DNA of 64,000 nt. It comes from Brachybacterium sp042666875 (lineage in GTDB: Bacteria; Actinomycetota; Actinomycetes; Actinomycetales; Dermabacteraceae). This document shows, piece after piece, positions 53,085-62,767 of the stretch (position 1 is the stretch's first letter; every line of letters begins with the position of its first letter). The stretch spans positions 1 to 64,000 of the forward strand of contig NZ_JBHTCX010000001.1 of assembly GCF_042666875.1 (NCBI RefSeq), in the 5' to 3' direction. The position numbers and the translations under genes are program-made. The notes under the pieces were generated by a model, which worked only from the letters and a program-made list of their open reading frames with translations, was not told the origin of the DNA and did not search any database.

Positions 53085-53917
53085 AGCCGCACCTCGATCC
53101 CGGCGAGGGCTTCCTGCATGGAGGCGATGTCGCCGCGGGAGGACATGTCCAGCACCCCGGCGGCCGACGGGACGACGGTGACGCTCTCGTCCTCGCTCAC
53201 CAGCAGCCGCACGGCGTCGATGATCTCGTACTCCCCGCGCACGGACGCCTCGATGCGCGCGCAGGCGTCGAAGATCGCGGGGGTGAACAGCCAGGCGTTC
53301 ATGGACACGGGCGCATCCTCACCGTAGGCGGCGAGGGTCTGCTCGTCGGGCTTCTCGACGATGTCGCGCAGGTGGCCGTGCTCGTCGGCGGCGACGAGGG
53401 CGAAGGCGCGTACGCGGTCGGCGGGGATGTTGGAGCGCTCGACCATGGCGGCACGATCGAAGCCCACCAGGGCGGTGCCGGGGGCGGCGGCGAGCGCGGC
53501 GAGGGCCTCGCGCGGATAGTAGTTGTCGGAGTTGACGACGATGACCCGCTCGTCGCCGGCGAAGCCGCGGGCGGCTGCGACGGCGTCGGCGGTGCCGCGC
53601 GGTTCGGCCTGGATGGCGGTGGTCACGGTGACCCGGCCACCGCTGACCGCCGCGGCGTACTCGCGCAGCGCATCGTGCTCGGGGCCGATGACCAGACACA
53701 CCTCGGTGACGCCGACGTCGGCGAGCGCGGAGATGACGTAGTCGAGGAAGGGGCGGCCCACATCGATCAACGCCTTGACGCCGCTGGCGGCCACGGCGGC
53801 CTGGGCCGGGTCGAGCTGCGCGGCGTCGTCGGCCCTGCGCATGCGGGTGCCGAGGCCGCGCGCGAGGATCACGGCCCGACGGGCGGGTGCGGGAACGGTG
53901 GTGTCGGTGGCGCTCAC
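53081..53917 (-). CDS. Sugar-1-phosphate nucleotidyltransferase-like protein
   Basis: 278-residue NTP_transferase-fold protein. AVILARGLGTRMR at residues 15-27 is the nucleotide-binding loop, VVNSDNYYPREAL carries the metal-binding Asp, and DIVEKPDEQTLA the sugar-binding EKP. It would join a sugar 1-phosphate to a nucleotide. Coupling with the kinase at 51822 suggests a kinase-pyrophosphorylase salvage route. The GTG start lies 7 nt after a TAGACT hexamer without a ribosome site. Confidence 0.85.
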   Translation of the reverse strand: MSATDTTVPAPARRAVILARGLGTRMRRADDAAQLDPAQAAVAASGVKALIDVGRPFLDYVISALADVGVTEVCLVIGPEHDALREYAAAVSGGRVTVTTAIQAEPRGTADAVAAARGFAGDERVIVVNSDNYYPREALAALAAAPGTALVGFDRAAMVERSNIPADRVRAFALVAADEHGHLRDIVEKPDEQTLAAYGEDAPVSMNAWLFTPAIFDACARIEASVRGEYEIIDAVRLLVSEDESVTVVPSAAGVLDMSSRGDIASMQEALAGIEVRL

Positions 53918-53924
53918 CCGGGTG

Positions 53925-53930
53925 AGTCTA
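53925..53930 (-). promoter_or_regulatory. -10 hexamer, nucleotidyltransferase-kinase operon
   Basis: TAGACT on the minus strand, 7 nt before GTG 53917, with a weak -35 CTCACA 17 bp upstream; consistent with a leaderless start of the two- or three-gene operon. Confidence 0.45.
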
Positions 53931-54037
53931 GAGAGCCGACGCCGGAGTGTGAGCCCTATCGCGAAGGCGACCACGGAGCCTGCAGGGTTTCTAGGCTGGT
54001 CAGCGCCGCGTCCGGTCGCGGCAGGAAGCGAGACCTC

Positions 54038-55333
54038 ATGACCACCACGGCTGCCCCGCAGTCCTCCGCCGCGCGCTCCCCGTGGCGCATCGCCTGGGCC
54101 TCCATGGTGGGCACCTCGCTCGAACAGTTCGACTTCTATCTCTACGCCTACTTCTCGGCGTTCTTCGTCGGCCCGCTGTTCTTCGAGCCCCTGGGCCCGG
54201 CCGGCTCGACGCTGGCGTCGTTCAGCACCATCGCGGTCTCCTTCGTGATCCGGCCCGTCGGGGCGCTCATCTTCGGGCACCTCGGTGACCGGATCGGGCG
54301 GCGCGCCACCCTGCTGTGGACGGTCTCGCTGATGGGCGTGGCCACCGGGCTCATCGGGCTGCTGCCCACGTACGCCCAGGCGGGCTGGTTCGGTGCGATC
54401 GGCCTGGTGCTGATGCGCCTGGTCCAGGGCATCTCGCTCGGCGGCGAGTGGGGCGGCTCGGTGCTGCTGGCGACCGAGCACTCCCGGCCGCTGAAGCGCG
54501 CCTTCTACGCGGCGATCCCGCAGCTCGGCTCCCCCATCGGCTCGATCCTCTCGGCGGCGGTGTTCATCGTGCTCTCGGTGACGCTGCCCGAATCGGCGAT
54601 GAGCAGCTGGGGCTGGCGCGTGCCCTTCCTGCTGGCGATCCCGCTGCTGCTGGTCTCGGTCTACCTGCGGCGCCGGGTCGAGGAGACCCCGGTGTTCATG
54701 CGGCTGGCGCGGGAGGGCGGCCGCGAACGGATCCCGCTGGCCGAGATGTTCCGCTCCCGGCCGCTGGCCCTGGTCATCGCGATCGGCGCCGCACAGCTGG
54801 GCATCGGCTCCTATGCGCTGATGAACACCTACACGATGAACTACGGCTCAGCGGTGCTGGGCTACCCGTATCTGCAGCTGCTGACCGCGGCCACCATCGG
54901 AGCCCTCCTGCAGCTGGTGACGATCCCGCTGTTCGGGGCGCTCGCGGCGCGCATCGGCTCGGCGCTGGTGGTGGGCCTCGGAGCGGCCGGGACGGCGCTG
55001 ATCGCCTTCCCGATGTACCTCCTGCTGCAGTCGGCCGGGTTCGGGGTGCTGGTGGCGATGATGGTCATCGGCGGCATTCTGCCCACCATGTCCTGGGCGG
55101 CGCTCGGCGGCCTCATGAGCGACCTCTTCCCGGCCCGGTTCCGCCTGTCGGCGCTGTCGCTGAGCTACGCCGTGGCCGCGACGGTCAGCGGGCTCGTGCC
55201 GCTGGCGACCGCGGGCCTGGGCGCCTGGACGGCGCAGGCGTGGTGGCATCCCGGCGTCGTGCTGGTGGCGCTGTCCGCGGTCACGCTGGTCGCGGCGATC
55301 GCGGCGGGCCGTCACGCCGCGCGGTCGGACTGA
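54038..55333 (+). CDS. MFS transporter (metabolite:H+ symporter, ShiA/ProP type)
   Basis: 431-residue major facilitator protein with 12 predicted helices. SLEQFDFYLYAYFSAFFVGP at helix 1, GHLGDRIGRRATLL in loop 2-3, RLVQGISLGGEWGGSVLLAT at helix 4 and RRRVEETPVFMRL after helix 6 are typical of the MHS subfamily, which carries organic acids, shikimate or osmolytes. ATG 54038 follows an AGGAAG site. Divergent from the nucleotidyltransferase operon. Confidence 0.92.
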   Translation: MTTTAAPQSSAARSPWRIAWASMVGTSLEQFDFYLYAYFSAFFVGPLFFEPLGPAGSTLASFSTIAVSFVIRPVGALIFGHLGDRIGRRATLLWTVSLMGVATGLIGLLPTYAQAGWFGAIGLVLMRLVQGISLGGEWGGSVLLATEHSRPLKRAFYAAIPQLGSPIGSILSAAVFIVLSVTLPESAMSSWGWRVPFLLAIPLLLVSVYLRRRVEETPVFMRLAREGGRERIPLAEMFRSRPLALVIAIGAAQLGIGSYALMNTYTMNYGSAVLGYPYLQLLTAATIGALLQLVTIPLFGALAARIGSALVVGLGAAGTALIAFPMYLLLQSAGFGVLVAMMVIGGILPTMSWAALGGLMSDLFPARFRLSALSLSYAVAATVSGLVPLATAGLGAWTAQAWWHPGVVLVALSAVTLVAAIAAGRHAARSD

Positions 55334-55427
55334 CCGGTCCCGGGGACGTATCGTGGGCGCCGCGTCAGGCAGCACCTCAGCCGCGCGGCATCACCGCTGA
55401 TGCCGGCCCTGTCCCCGGAGGCTCCTC

Positions 55428-56966
55428 ATGTCCGTTCTCGATCGCAGCGCGATCATCGCGCCCGTCCGCTTCAATCGCTGGCTGATCCCGCCGGCGGCGC
55501 TGGCCATCCACCTCTCGATCGGCCAGGTCTATGCCTTCAGCGTCTTCAAGTCGCCGCTGCAGGGCCGCTTCGACGTCGGGGAGGTCGCCGTCGGCTGGAT
55601 CTTCTCCCTGGCCATCGCGATGCTCGGCATCTCCTCGGCGGTGCTGGGCACGTGGGTCGAGCGCGTCGGCCCGCGCATGGCGATGGTCGCCGCGGGCGGG
55701 TTCTGGGTCGCCGGGTTCCTGGTCTCCTCCCTCGGCATCTCCACCGGCCAGCTGTGGCTGGTCTACCTCGGGTACGGGGTGATCGGCGGGATCGGCCTGG
55801 GCATCGGGTACATCGCGCCGGTCTCGACGCTGATGAAGTGGTTCCCCGACCGGCCCGGCCTGGCCACCGGACTGGCGATCATGGGCTTCGGCGGCGGCGC
55901 GCTCATCGCCAGCCCTGCCTCGAACCGGCTGATGGCGCTGTACGGCGGCGGCCCGGAGGCCGAGAACCTCGTCGCGGGACTCACGCCGACCTTCGTGACC
56001 CTGGCCGTGTGCTACCTGATCGTCATCGCGGCCGGGGCCTACGTGGTCCGCCTGCCCCACCCGGACTGGAAGCCGACGGGCTGGAGACCCGAGCAGGCCA
56101 GCGCCCATGCGGCGCAGACCGGGGGCGCGGTCTCGGCGAAGCAGGCCATCCGCACCCCGCAGTTCTGGCTCCTGTGGATCGTGCTGTTCACCAACGTCAC
56201 CGCCGGCATCGGCATCCTCGAGAACGCCTCGCCCATGGTCCAGGACGGGTTCGGCATCGGTGCCGCGGCGGCGGCCGGGTTCGTCGGCCTGCTGTCGATC
56301 GCCAACATGGCCGGCCGGTTCATCTGGTCCACCACCTCGGACTATCTGGGCCGCAAGGTCAACTACGCCCTGTACCTCTCCGTCGGCGCCGTGCTGTACC
56401 TGGTGCTGGCGACCGTCGGCTCCACCTCACTGGCGATCTTCGTGATCTCGGCGCTGGTGATCATCTCCTTCTACGGCGGCGGCTTCGCCACGGTCCCCGC
56501 GTATCTCAAGGACCTGTTCGGGGTGTACCAGGTCGGCGCGATCCACGGCCGGCTGCTGACGGCATGGTCCGCGGCCGGCATCGCCGGGCCGCTGATCGTC
56601 AACAGCATCGTCGAATCGCAGGCCGCCGCCGGCCACGACGGCATGGACCTGTACCGCCTGTCCATGTGGGTCATGGTGGGCGTGCTGGTGGTGGGCTTCG
56701 TGGCGAACCTGCTGATCCGCGCCGTGAGCTCCACGCACTTCGAGGACGAGAGCGTGGTCGCCGAGAAGGCCCGCGCCGACCGCGCCGGAGCCACGGAGGC
56801 GAGGACCGGCAGCGGCGCCGGTGGGGCGAGCGGAGGCGCCGCACGCGAGTCCAGCACTCCGGCGGAGACCGCGGCGGCCGTGTTCCTCGCCGTCGCCGTC
56901 GTGATCGGCCTGGCCTACGGCCTGTTCCAGACCGCCATCCGCGCCGCGGAGCTGTTCACGGGCTGA
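55428..56966 (+). CDS. OFA-family MFS transporter (oxalate/formate antiporter-like)
   Basis: 512-residue MFS protein. LSIGQVYAFSVFKSPL at helix 1, GGIGLGIGYIAPVSTLMKWF and PDRPGLATGLAIMGFGGGAL match the OFA group. After the normal 12 helices a charged, Gly/Ala-rich linker (about 430-480) leads to one more hydrophobic segment AAAVFLAVAVVIGLAYGLFQ, as in some actinobacterial members. It may exchange small organic acids. AGG-rich sequence precedes ATG 55428. Confidence 0.92.
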   Translation: MSVLDRSAIIAPVRFNRWLIPPAALAIHLSIGQVYAFSVFKSPLQGRFDVGEVAVGWIFSLAIAMLGISSAVLGTWVERVGPRMAMVAAGGFWVAGFLVSSLGISTGQLWLVYLGYGVIGGIGLGIGYIAPVSTLMKWFPDRPGLATGLAIMGFGGGALIASPASNRLMALYGGGPEAENLVAGLTPTFVTLAVCYLIVIAAGAYVVRLPHPDWKPTGWRPEQASAHAAQTGGAVSAKQAIRTPQFWLLWIVLFTNVTAGIGILENASPMVQDGFGIGAAAAAGFVGLLSIANMAGRFIWSTTSDYLGRKVNYALYLSVGAVLYLVLATVGSTSLAIFVISALVIISFYGGGFATVPAYLKDLFGVYQVGAIHGRLLTAWSAAGIAGPLIVNSIVESQAAAGHDGMDLYRLSMWVMVGVLVVGFVANLLIRAVSSTHFEDESVVAEKARADRAGATEARTGSGAGGASGGAARESSTPAETAAAVFLAVAVVIGLAYGLFQTAIRAAELFTG

Positions 56967-56975
56967 CGGGGCCAG

Positions 56976-57833
56976 TCAGCGGCAGCTGCCGGGGTAGCGG
57001 GCGAGGAAGTCCAGCAGTGCGCCGTTGAACGCGGCGGGGTGGCTGAGGGGGATGCCGTGGGGTCCGCCGCGGATGACGTGCATCTCGCTGTGGGCGACGG
57101 CGTCGTACGTGCGCTTCGCGGAGCCGTCGCAGGGGACCGTCCGGTCGCCGTCCCCGTGCAGGATGAGGGTGGGCACGGTGATCTGCTCGAGGTCCTTGCG
57201 GAAGTCGGTGCGGCCGAAGGCGTCCATGGTCGCCAGCGCGGCCGGTCTGGTCGCCTGATGGCACATCGCCAGCGCATCGGCCAGCTGCTGCTCGGTGACC
57301 TGGAGCCCGTCGGCCGTGGAGAAGACCTCGCGCAGGAACGAGTCGTAGAAGCCGGGCGGATCCAGCGCGAGGTCCTTGGCCATCCCGGCGGCCTGCGCCG
57401 GGGGCAGCGGCCCGTCGGGATTGCCGGGGGTGCGCAGCATCATCGGCGTCACCGCGGAGGCCAGCACGATGCTGCGCAGGCGGTCCTCGCCGTGCCGGCG
57501 GATGTAGCGGACCACCTCTCCCCCGCCCATGGAGAAACCCACCAGGCTGACCTCGCGCAGGTCGAGCTCCTCCAGGACCGCCGCCAGGTCGTCGGCGAGC
57601 GTGTCGTAGCCGTAGCCGGTGGCCGGCTTGCTGCTGCGCCCGGACCCGCGGCGGTCGTAGGCGATCACGCGGTAGCCGGCCCGCCGCAGGATGGGCACCT
57701 GACGGACCCAGGACGCCGAGGACAGCGGCCAGCCGTGCAGCAGCACCACGGGCCTGCCATGGTCCCCGGTGTCCTCCAGGTGCAGCGAGACCTCCCCGAA
57801 CAGCCTCCCCGGGGTGGAGATCGTGCCGGCCAT
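56976..57833 (-). CDS. Alpha/beta hydrolase (non-heme chloroperoxidase-like)
   Basis: 285-residue hydrolase. VVLLHGWPLSSASWV is the oxyanion region, GFSMGGGEVVRY the nucleophile elbow, LILHGDGDRTVP holds the Asp and GGPHGIPLSHP the His. It belongs to the cofactor-free haloperoxidase/esterase group, where physiological substrates are usually esters. GGAGG lies 8 nt before ATG 57833. It converges with the OFA transporter. Confidence 0.92.
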   Translation of the reverse strand: MAGTISTPGRLFGEVSLHLEDTGDHGRPVVLLHGWPLSSASWVRQVPILRRAGYRVIAYDRRGSGRSSKPATGYGYDTLADDLAAVLEELDLREVSLVGFSMGGGEVVRYIRRHGEDRLRSIVLASAVTPMMLRTPGNPDGPLPPAQAAGMAKDLALDPPGFYDSFLREVFSTADGLQVTEQQLADALAMCHQATRPAALATMDAFGRTDFRKDLEQITVPTLILHGDGDRTVPCDGSAKRTYDAVAHSEMHVIRGGPHGIPLSHPAAFNGALLDFLARYPGSCR

Positions 57834-58057
57834 GGGAGTCCCTCCTTCAGCGCCCGCCACGGGGACTGTGACGACGACCACTATCCGGCGGCTCCGTCTC
57901 CATCGCAAGCACAGGATTCCGGCCCCCGGCGTTCGCCCAGGCCCGTCCGTCGCAACCCCGCTGACCGCTCGGTCTCGATCCGCGTCGGCGACCGCGCATC
58001 GCGCACGCGGCCATGCTTGGATGAGCCGCAGCATCCACCCCCGGCCGGGAGGTCACC

Positions 58058-59554
58058 ATGGGACGCGAAGTCGGCTCGACCGAGTTCACGCGCAGTCAGC
58101 GCACCTTCTACCGGCGCGTCCTGCGCCGCAACCTCGACGTCTTCGAGTCCTTCCTGGACTCGGCGGAGTTCATCGACGAGGGCACCGTCGGCGTCGAGCT
58201 CGAGATGAACCTCGCCGACGCCGAGGACTTCAGCCCCGCGCTGCTCGCGGACACCGTGCTCGAGGAGCTCGGCGACGAGGACTTCGTCCACGAGGTGGGC
58301 CGGTTCAACGTCGAGACGAACCTGCCCGTCACCCACCCCGGCGGCCCGGGCCTGCGCGAGCTCGAAGAGGCGCTGTCCGCCCGCATCGAACGCGCGGACC
58401 GCACCGCGACCGCCCACGGCGCGCGCATCGTGCCGATCGGGCACCTGCCCACGATCACCGAGGATCTGTTCGCCGACGACTCCTGGCGCGCCCCCGGGGC
58501 CCGGTACGAGGTGCTCGAGGCGAGCGTCATGGAGGCGCGCGGCGAGGAGATCCAGCTGCGCATCGAGGGCGAGGGCAAGGGGCTGGACGCCACCTTCGAC
58601 TCCGTCGGCCCCGAGGCGGCGTGCACCTCCCTGCAGCTGCACCTGCAGATCCCGCCGGAGGATTTCGCCGACGCCTGGAACGCGGCCCAGGCCGTGGCCG
58701 GCCCGCAGGTGGCGCTGGCGGCGAACTCGCCGTTCCTGATGGGCAAGCGGCTGTGGCACGAGACCCGCATCCCGGTGTTCATGCAGTCGATGGACACGCG
58801 CCCGCCGGAGTACGCGGACCAGGGCGTGCGCCCGCGCGTGTGGTTCGGCGAGCGCTGGATCACCTCGATGTTCGACCTGTTCGAGGAGAACGTGCGCCTG
58901 TTCCCGGCGCTGATCCCGGAATCGCGCGACATGGCCGACGAACCGCTGCTGACCGAGGGCTCCTCGCCGCGCCTGCACGAGCTGATGCTGCACAACAGCA
59001 CGGTGTGGCGCTGGAACCGCCCCATCTACGACCCCGGCACGGACGTCCCCCACCTGCGGCTGGAGAACCGCATCCTGCCGGCGGGGCCGACGGCCGCGGA
59101 CATGGCCGCCAACGCCGCCTTCTTCTACGGGCTCATGCACGCTCTCGTCCACGAGCGCCGGCCGCTGTGGTCGCGGATGAGCTTCGAGCAGGCCGACGAG
59201 ACCTTCCAGCAGTGCGCCCGCTGGGGTCTGGAGGCGCGCGTGCGCTGGCCCAAGGTGGGCCGGGTCCGGGTCGCCGATCTGCTGCAGGAGCACCTGATCC
59301 CCCAGGCCATGGACGGGCTGCGGGACCTCGGGGCCGACGGGGACGTGGTCGACCACTACGGCGAGCTGCTCGCCGCGCGCGCCCGCACCGGCCGCAACGG
59401 CGCCCGCTGGCAGATCGACACCGTCACCTCGCTCGAGGTGCGCGGAGCGAGCCGCCCCGAGGCGCTCTCGGAGATGACGCGCCTGTACCGAAAGGCCGTG
59501 GAGACCGGGGAGCCGGTGCACGCCTGGCCGGTGCCGGCGCGGCAGCGGACCTGA
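58058..59554 (+). CDS. Glutamate-cysteine ligase-like (GCS2) enzyme
   Basis: 498-residue ATP-grasp-like amide ligase of the GCS2 group. EGTVGVELEMNLADAEDF near residue 41 is the typical ATP/metal-binding entry, FNVETNLPVTHPGG near residue 88 the substrate region, and SLQLHLQIPPEDFADAWN follows. The organism class usually uses mycothiol rather than glutathione, so the true product may be another gamma-glutamyl amide. GGGAGG precedes ATG 58058. No glutathione synthetase is adjacent. Confidence 0.88.
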   Translation: MGREVGSTEFTRSQRTFYRRVLRRNLDVFESFLDSAEFIDEGTVGVELEMNLADAEDFSPALLADTVLEELGDEDFVHEVGRFNVETNLPVTHPGGPGLRELEEALSARIERADRTATAHGARIVPIGHLPTITEDLFADDSWRAPGARYEVLEASVMEARGEEIQLRIEGEGKGLDATFDSVGPEAACTSLQLHLQIPPEDFADAWNAAQAVAGPQVALAANSPFLMGKRLWHETRIPVFMQSMDTRPPEYADQGVRPRVWFGERWITSMFDLFEENVRLFPALIPESRDMADEPLLTEGSSPRLHELMLHNSTVWRWNRPIYDPGTDVPHLRLENRILPAGPTAADMAANAAFFYGLMHALVHERRPLWSRMSFEQADETFQQCARWGLEARVRWPKVGRVRVADLLQEHLIPQAMDGLRDLGADGDVVDHYGELLAARARTGRNGARWQIDTVTSLEVRGASRPEALSEMTRLYRKAVETGEPVHAWPVPARQRT

Positions 59555-59622
59555 GCCGGGCCTCCGCCGGGGGCACGCGACCACCTGACGTCCACATCTC
59601 AGGATGACGTCTCACTGGGCGG

Positions 59623-59628
59623 TACATT
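59623..59628 (+). promoter_or_regulatory. -10 hexamer, BASS transporter gene
   Basis: TACATT, 7 nt before ATG 59636, with no ribosome site; consistent with a leaderless start. Confidence 0.5.
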
Positions 59629-59635
59629 GCCTCGC

Positions 59636-60628
59636 ATGAGTACCAAGATCCCTAACTCTCCCCCCGCGGACGCCGCCCGCACGTCCGAGGACCGCTCCGC
59701 ACGCCTCGCGGTCACCGTCTTCCCCGCACTCGTCATCCTCGCCGCGCTGTTCGCGTTCTTCGTGCCCGCCGCAGGACAGGCGATCGCGCCGCTGATCAGC
59801 CTGTTCCTGGGCATCATCATGTTCGCGATGGGGCTGACCCTCACGATCCCCGACTTCACGCTGGTCGCCCGGCGGCCGCTGCCCATCCTGATCGGCATCC
59901 TCGCCCAGTTCGTGATCATGCCGCTGGTGGGGCTGGGGATCGCGCTGCTGCTGCAGCTGCCGCCCGAGCTCGCCGTCGGCGTCATCCTGGTCGGCTGCGC
60001 ACCGGGCGGGACCAGCTCGAACGTCATCGCCTACCTCTCCAAGGCGGACACCGCCCTGTCGGTCACGATGACCTCGATCTCCACGCTGCTCGCGCCGGTC
60101 TTCACCCCACTGCTGACGCTGTGGCTGGCCGGCTCGTACCTGCCGGTCGCCGCGGGGGACATGGCGCTGTCCATCGTCCAGATCGTGCTGATCCCCGTCG
60201 TCGCCGGCGTCGTGATCCGGCTGCTGCTGAGCCGCCTGGTGGACCGTGTGCTGCCGGCGCTGCCGTGGGTGAGCGTCGCCGGCATCTCCGTCGTCGTCCT
60301 CGCCGTGGTCAGCGGCAGCACGGAGACCATCGTCTCCGCGGGCGCGCTGGTGCTGCTGGCCGTCGTGCTGCACAACGCCGTCGGCTACCTCGCCGGGTAC
60401 TGGCTGGCCCGCGCCCTGAAGCAGGGAGAGCGCGCCGCCCGCACCACCTCCATCGAGGTCGGGATGCAGAACTCCGGACTGGCCGCAACGCTCGCCGCGA
60501 GCGCCTTCAGCCCGGCCGCGGCCCTGCCCGGCGCGGTGTTCTCGATCTGGCACAACCTCTCGGGCGCGCTGCTGGCGGTCTACTACCGTCGCAGCGCCGA
60601 GAGGAAGGCCCCGGCCACGGAGCGCTGA
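59636..60628 (+). CDS. Bile acid:sodium symporter family (BASS) transporter
   Basis: 330-residue membrane protein with nine or ten predicted helices. LVGCAPGGTSSNVIAYLSKA is the crossing-helix motif with the sodium ligands, and TTSIEVGMQNSGLAATLA its second-half counterpart. Bacterial members usually carry pantoate, pyruvate or other organic anions rather than bile acids. The ATG at 59636 is chosen because a -10 sits 7 nt upstream; TTG at 59627 would overlap that -10. It ends at a strong bidirectional hairpin. Confidence 0.9.
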   Translation: MSTKIPNSPPADAARTSEDRSARLAVTVFPALVILAALFAFFVPAAGQAIAPLISLFLGIIMFAMGLTLTIPDFTLVARRPLPILIGILAQFVIMPLVGLGIALLLQLPPELAVGVILVGCAPGGTSSNVIAYLSKADTALSVTMTSISTLLAPVFTPLLTLWLAGSYLPVAAGDMALSIVQIVLIPVVAGVVIRLLLSRLVDRVLPALPWVSVAGISVVVLAVVSGSTETIVSAGALVLLAVVLHNAVGYLAGYWLARALKQGERAARTTSIEVGMQNSGLAATLAASAFSPAAALPGAVFSIWHNLSGALLAVYYRRSAERKAPATER

Positions 60629-60645
60629 CCCCTCCCCGAGCACAC

Positions 60646-60686
60646 GTTCGCCCCCGCTCCGGTCTCGAACCGGGGCGGGGGCGAAC
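60646..60686. terminator. Bidirectional hairpin between convergent transporter genes
   Basis: The 18-nt arms 60646-60663 and 60669-60686 pair with one G-U wobble around a five-base loop. It serves both the BASS gene on the plus strand and the BCCT gene on the minus strand. Confidence 0.85.
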
Positions 60687-60698
60687 AGCGTTATGGGC

Positions 60699-62501
60699 TC
60701 AGCGACCCTCGGGCCGGCCGTGCTCGGGCAGCTCGGCCCGGCCGCTGCCGGTGCGGGCCGGCAGGGTGGCGGGGCCGTCGACCGGCTCGACGTCCTCGCC
60801 GTTGCCGTCCTCCTCGTAGGGATCGCGCATGACCGGGGCCTCGCCCATCGCCTCGGGCTCGACCACCATCTCGTCGGTGTCGTAGTCGTCGTCGTCCTCG
60901 CGACGCTCGTACTCCTCCGGCGGCAGCACCTGCTTCCATTCACGGGTGCGCATCCGCGGCAGCTCGCCGGCGTCCTCCTGCAGCGCTCGGTACAGGGCGT
61001 ACATCTGGAAGTAGCCCATGACGAAGAACGGCAGGCCGACGAGGATGATCGTGGACTGCAGGGCCTCCAGGCCCCCGGTGCCGGAGAAGACCAGCAGCGT
61101 CGCGGTGACCAGGCCGATCGCCACGCCCCAGAAGATGCGCTGGCCGAGCGGGTTGTAGTCCTCGTGGCCGTTGGCCATCGAGTCCGTGATCAGTGCGGCG
61201 GAGTCCACCGAGGTCACGAAGAAGACGATCACCAGCACGATGGCGACGGCGGAGACGAAGGTCGCCAGCGGGTAGTGGCTGAGGAAGGAGAACAGCGCGC
61301 CGGGCACGTCGCCGTTGTCCACCACGGTCTCGACCAGGCCGCCGTCACCGTTGAGCTCGATGTTGAACGAGGAGAAGCCGAAGATCCCGAACCAGACGAC
61401 CGAGAAGGCGGAGGGCACGGCGAGCACGCCGGAGACGAACTGGCGGATGGTGCGGCCCTTGGAGATGCGGGCGATGAAGATGCCCACGAACGGCGACCAG
61501 GTGATGGTCCACGCCCAGTAGAAGACCGTCCAGGTGTTCTGCCAGCCGGTGTTGGCGAAGGTGTCGTTCCACAGGGCCAGCTCGGGCAGGGCGACGAGGT
61601 AGTTGCCGAACGACTCGATGGTCCCCTTGAGCACGAACAGGGTCGCGCCGCCGGCGAACAGCACGAAGATCAGCAGCAGCACGGCGGTGACGATGTTGAT
61701 GTTCGAGAGGATCTTGATGCCCCGGTCCAGGCCGAGGGAGACGGAGATGAGGGCCAGGCCGCTGACCACGCCGATGATGATCAGCTGCCAGCCGGCGTTC
61801 TCCGGCATCCCGAACAGCTGGTGCAGGCCGCCGTTGATCTGCAGGGTGCCCAGACCGATGGAGACGGCGATGCCGAACACGGTGCCGATGATCGCGACGA
61901 TGTCGATGAGCTTGCCGATGGGGCCGTGGATGCCCTCGCCCAGGACGGGCTGGAAGATCGAGCTCACGCGCGGCGGCAGGTTGCGCTTGTGGATGAAGTA
62001 CGCGAAGCACAGGGCCGGCAGCGTGAAGATCGTCCAGGTGTGCAGCGTGAAGTGGTAGTACGTGAAGTTCATGGCGTCACGGGCGGCCTCGACGGTGCCG
62101 CCCTCGATGCCGAGGTCCGAGGCGCGCGGCGGGTCGCCGAAGTGGCTGATCGGCTCCGCGACGCCCCAGAACATGAGGATCGAGCCGATGCCGGCGGCGA
62201 ACAGCATCGCGAACCAGGCGCCTCCGGAGTGCTCCGGCGGCTCCTCGTCCGGGCCCAGCTTGACGCGGCCGAAGCGGCCCAGGGCGATGAAGATCAGGAA
62301 CGCCAGGAAGACGCTCACACCGAGGATGTAGAACCAGCCGAGGTTCGTCATCAGCCAGGTCGACGCCGCCGACGTCGCGGCACCGAGTGGATCGGTGAAA
62401 AGGATGGTCCCGAGCACGAAGGCGATGATGATCGCCGCCGAGCTGAAGAAGATCACCGGCGATGTGCGCAGGTGCAGGGCGTCGTGCAATCGATTGAGCA
62501 A
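60699..62501 (-). CDS. BCCT family betaine/choline transporter
   Basis: 600-residue symporter with 12 predicted helices. AAGIGSILMFWGVAEPISHF is the Gly-rich helix and WTVFYWAWTITWSPFVGIFI the aromatic choline/betaine-binding helix with the classic Trp box. A long acidic C-terminal tail (REDDDDYDTDEMV and after) may sense osmotic stress, as in BetP. The start at TTG 62501 is preferred because GAGGAG lies 9 nt upstream; an earlier TTG at 62603 adds 34 residues but has no ribosome site. The 266-nt gap upstream shows nothing else I can support. Confidence 0.92.
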   Translation of the reverse strand: MLNRLHDALHLRTSPVIFFSSAAIIIAFVLGTILFTDPLGAATSAASTWLMTNLGWFYILGVSVFLAFLIFIALGRFGRVKLGPDEEPPEHSGGAWFAMLFAAGIGSILMFWGVAEPISHFGDPPRASDLGIEGGTVEAARDAMNFTYYHFTLHTWTIFTLPALCFAYFIHKRNLPPRVSSIFQPVLGEGIHGPIGKLIDIVAIIGTVFGIAVSIGLGTLQINGGLHQLFGMPENAGWQLIIIGVVSGLALISVSLGLDRGIKILSNINIVTAVLLLIFVLFAGGATLFVLKGTIESFGNYLVALPELALWNDTFANTGWQNTWTVFYWAWTITWSPFVGIFIARISKGRTIRQFVSGVLAVPSAFSVVWFGIFGFSSFNIELNGDGGLVETVVDNGDVPGALFSFLSHYPLATFVSAVAIVLVIVFFVTSVDSAALITDSMANGHEDYNPLGQRIFWGVAIGLVTATLLVFSGTGGLEALQSTIILVGLPFFVMGYFQMYALYRALQEDAGELPRMRTREWKQVLPPEEYERREDDDDYDTDEMVVEPEAMGEAPVMRDPYEEDGNGEDVEPVDGPATLPARTGSGRAELPEHGRPEGR

Positions 62502-62767
62502 TGCTCTCGACTCCTCATGGTCCCGACCTGCGGATCGATGTCGGGGACGTCTCGGTCCGCCCGGCGGGGCGTCGTCTCGATGGTGATGCGTGGCGACAGT
62601 CAACCACGCGTTCCGCGCACGGGTGCATATTTCCCCGCGACGACCCGCCCCGATTCGGCCTGCGGCGCCTCCCGGTGGGGACTCCTCCCCATGGCCCCGG
62701 CCGTGCCGACCGGATACCGTGAGTCCGAGTCGCCCGATTCCTCACGCCCCACACCGGAGGTCCCCCG

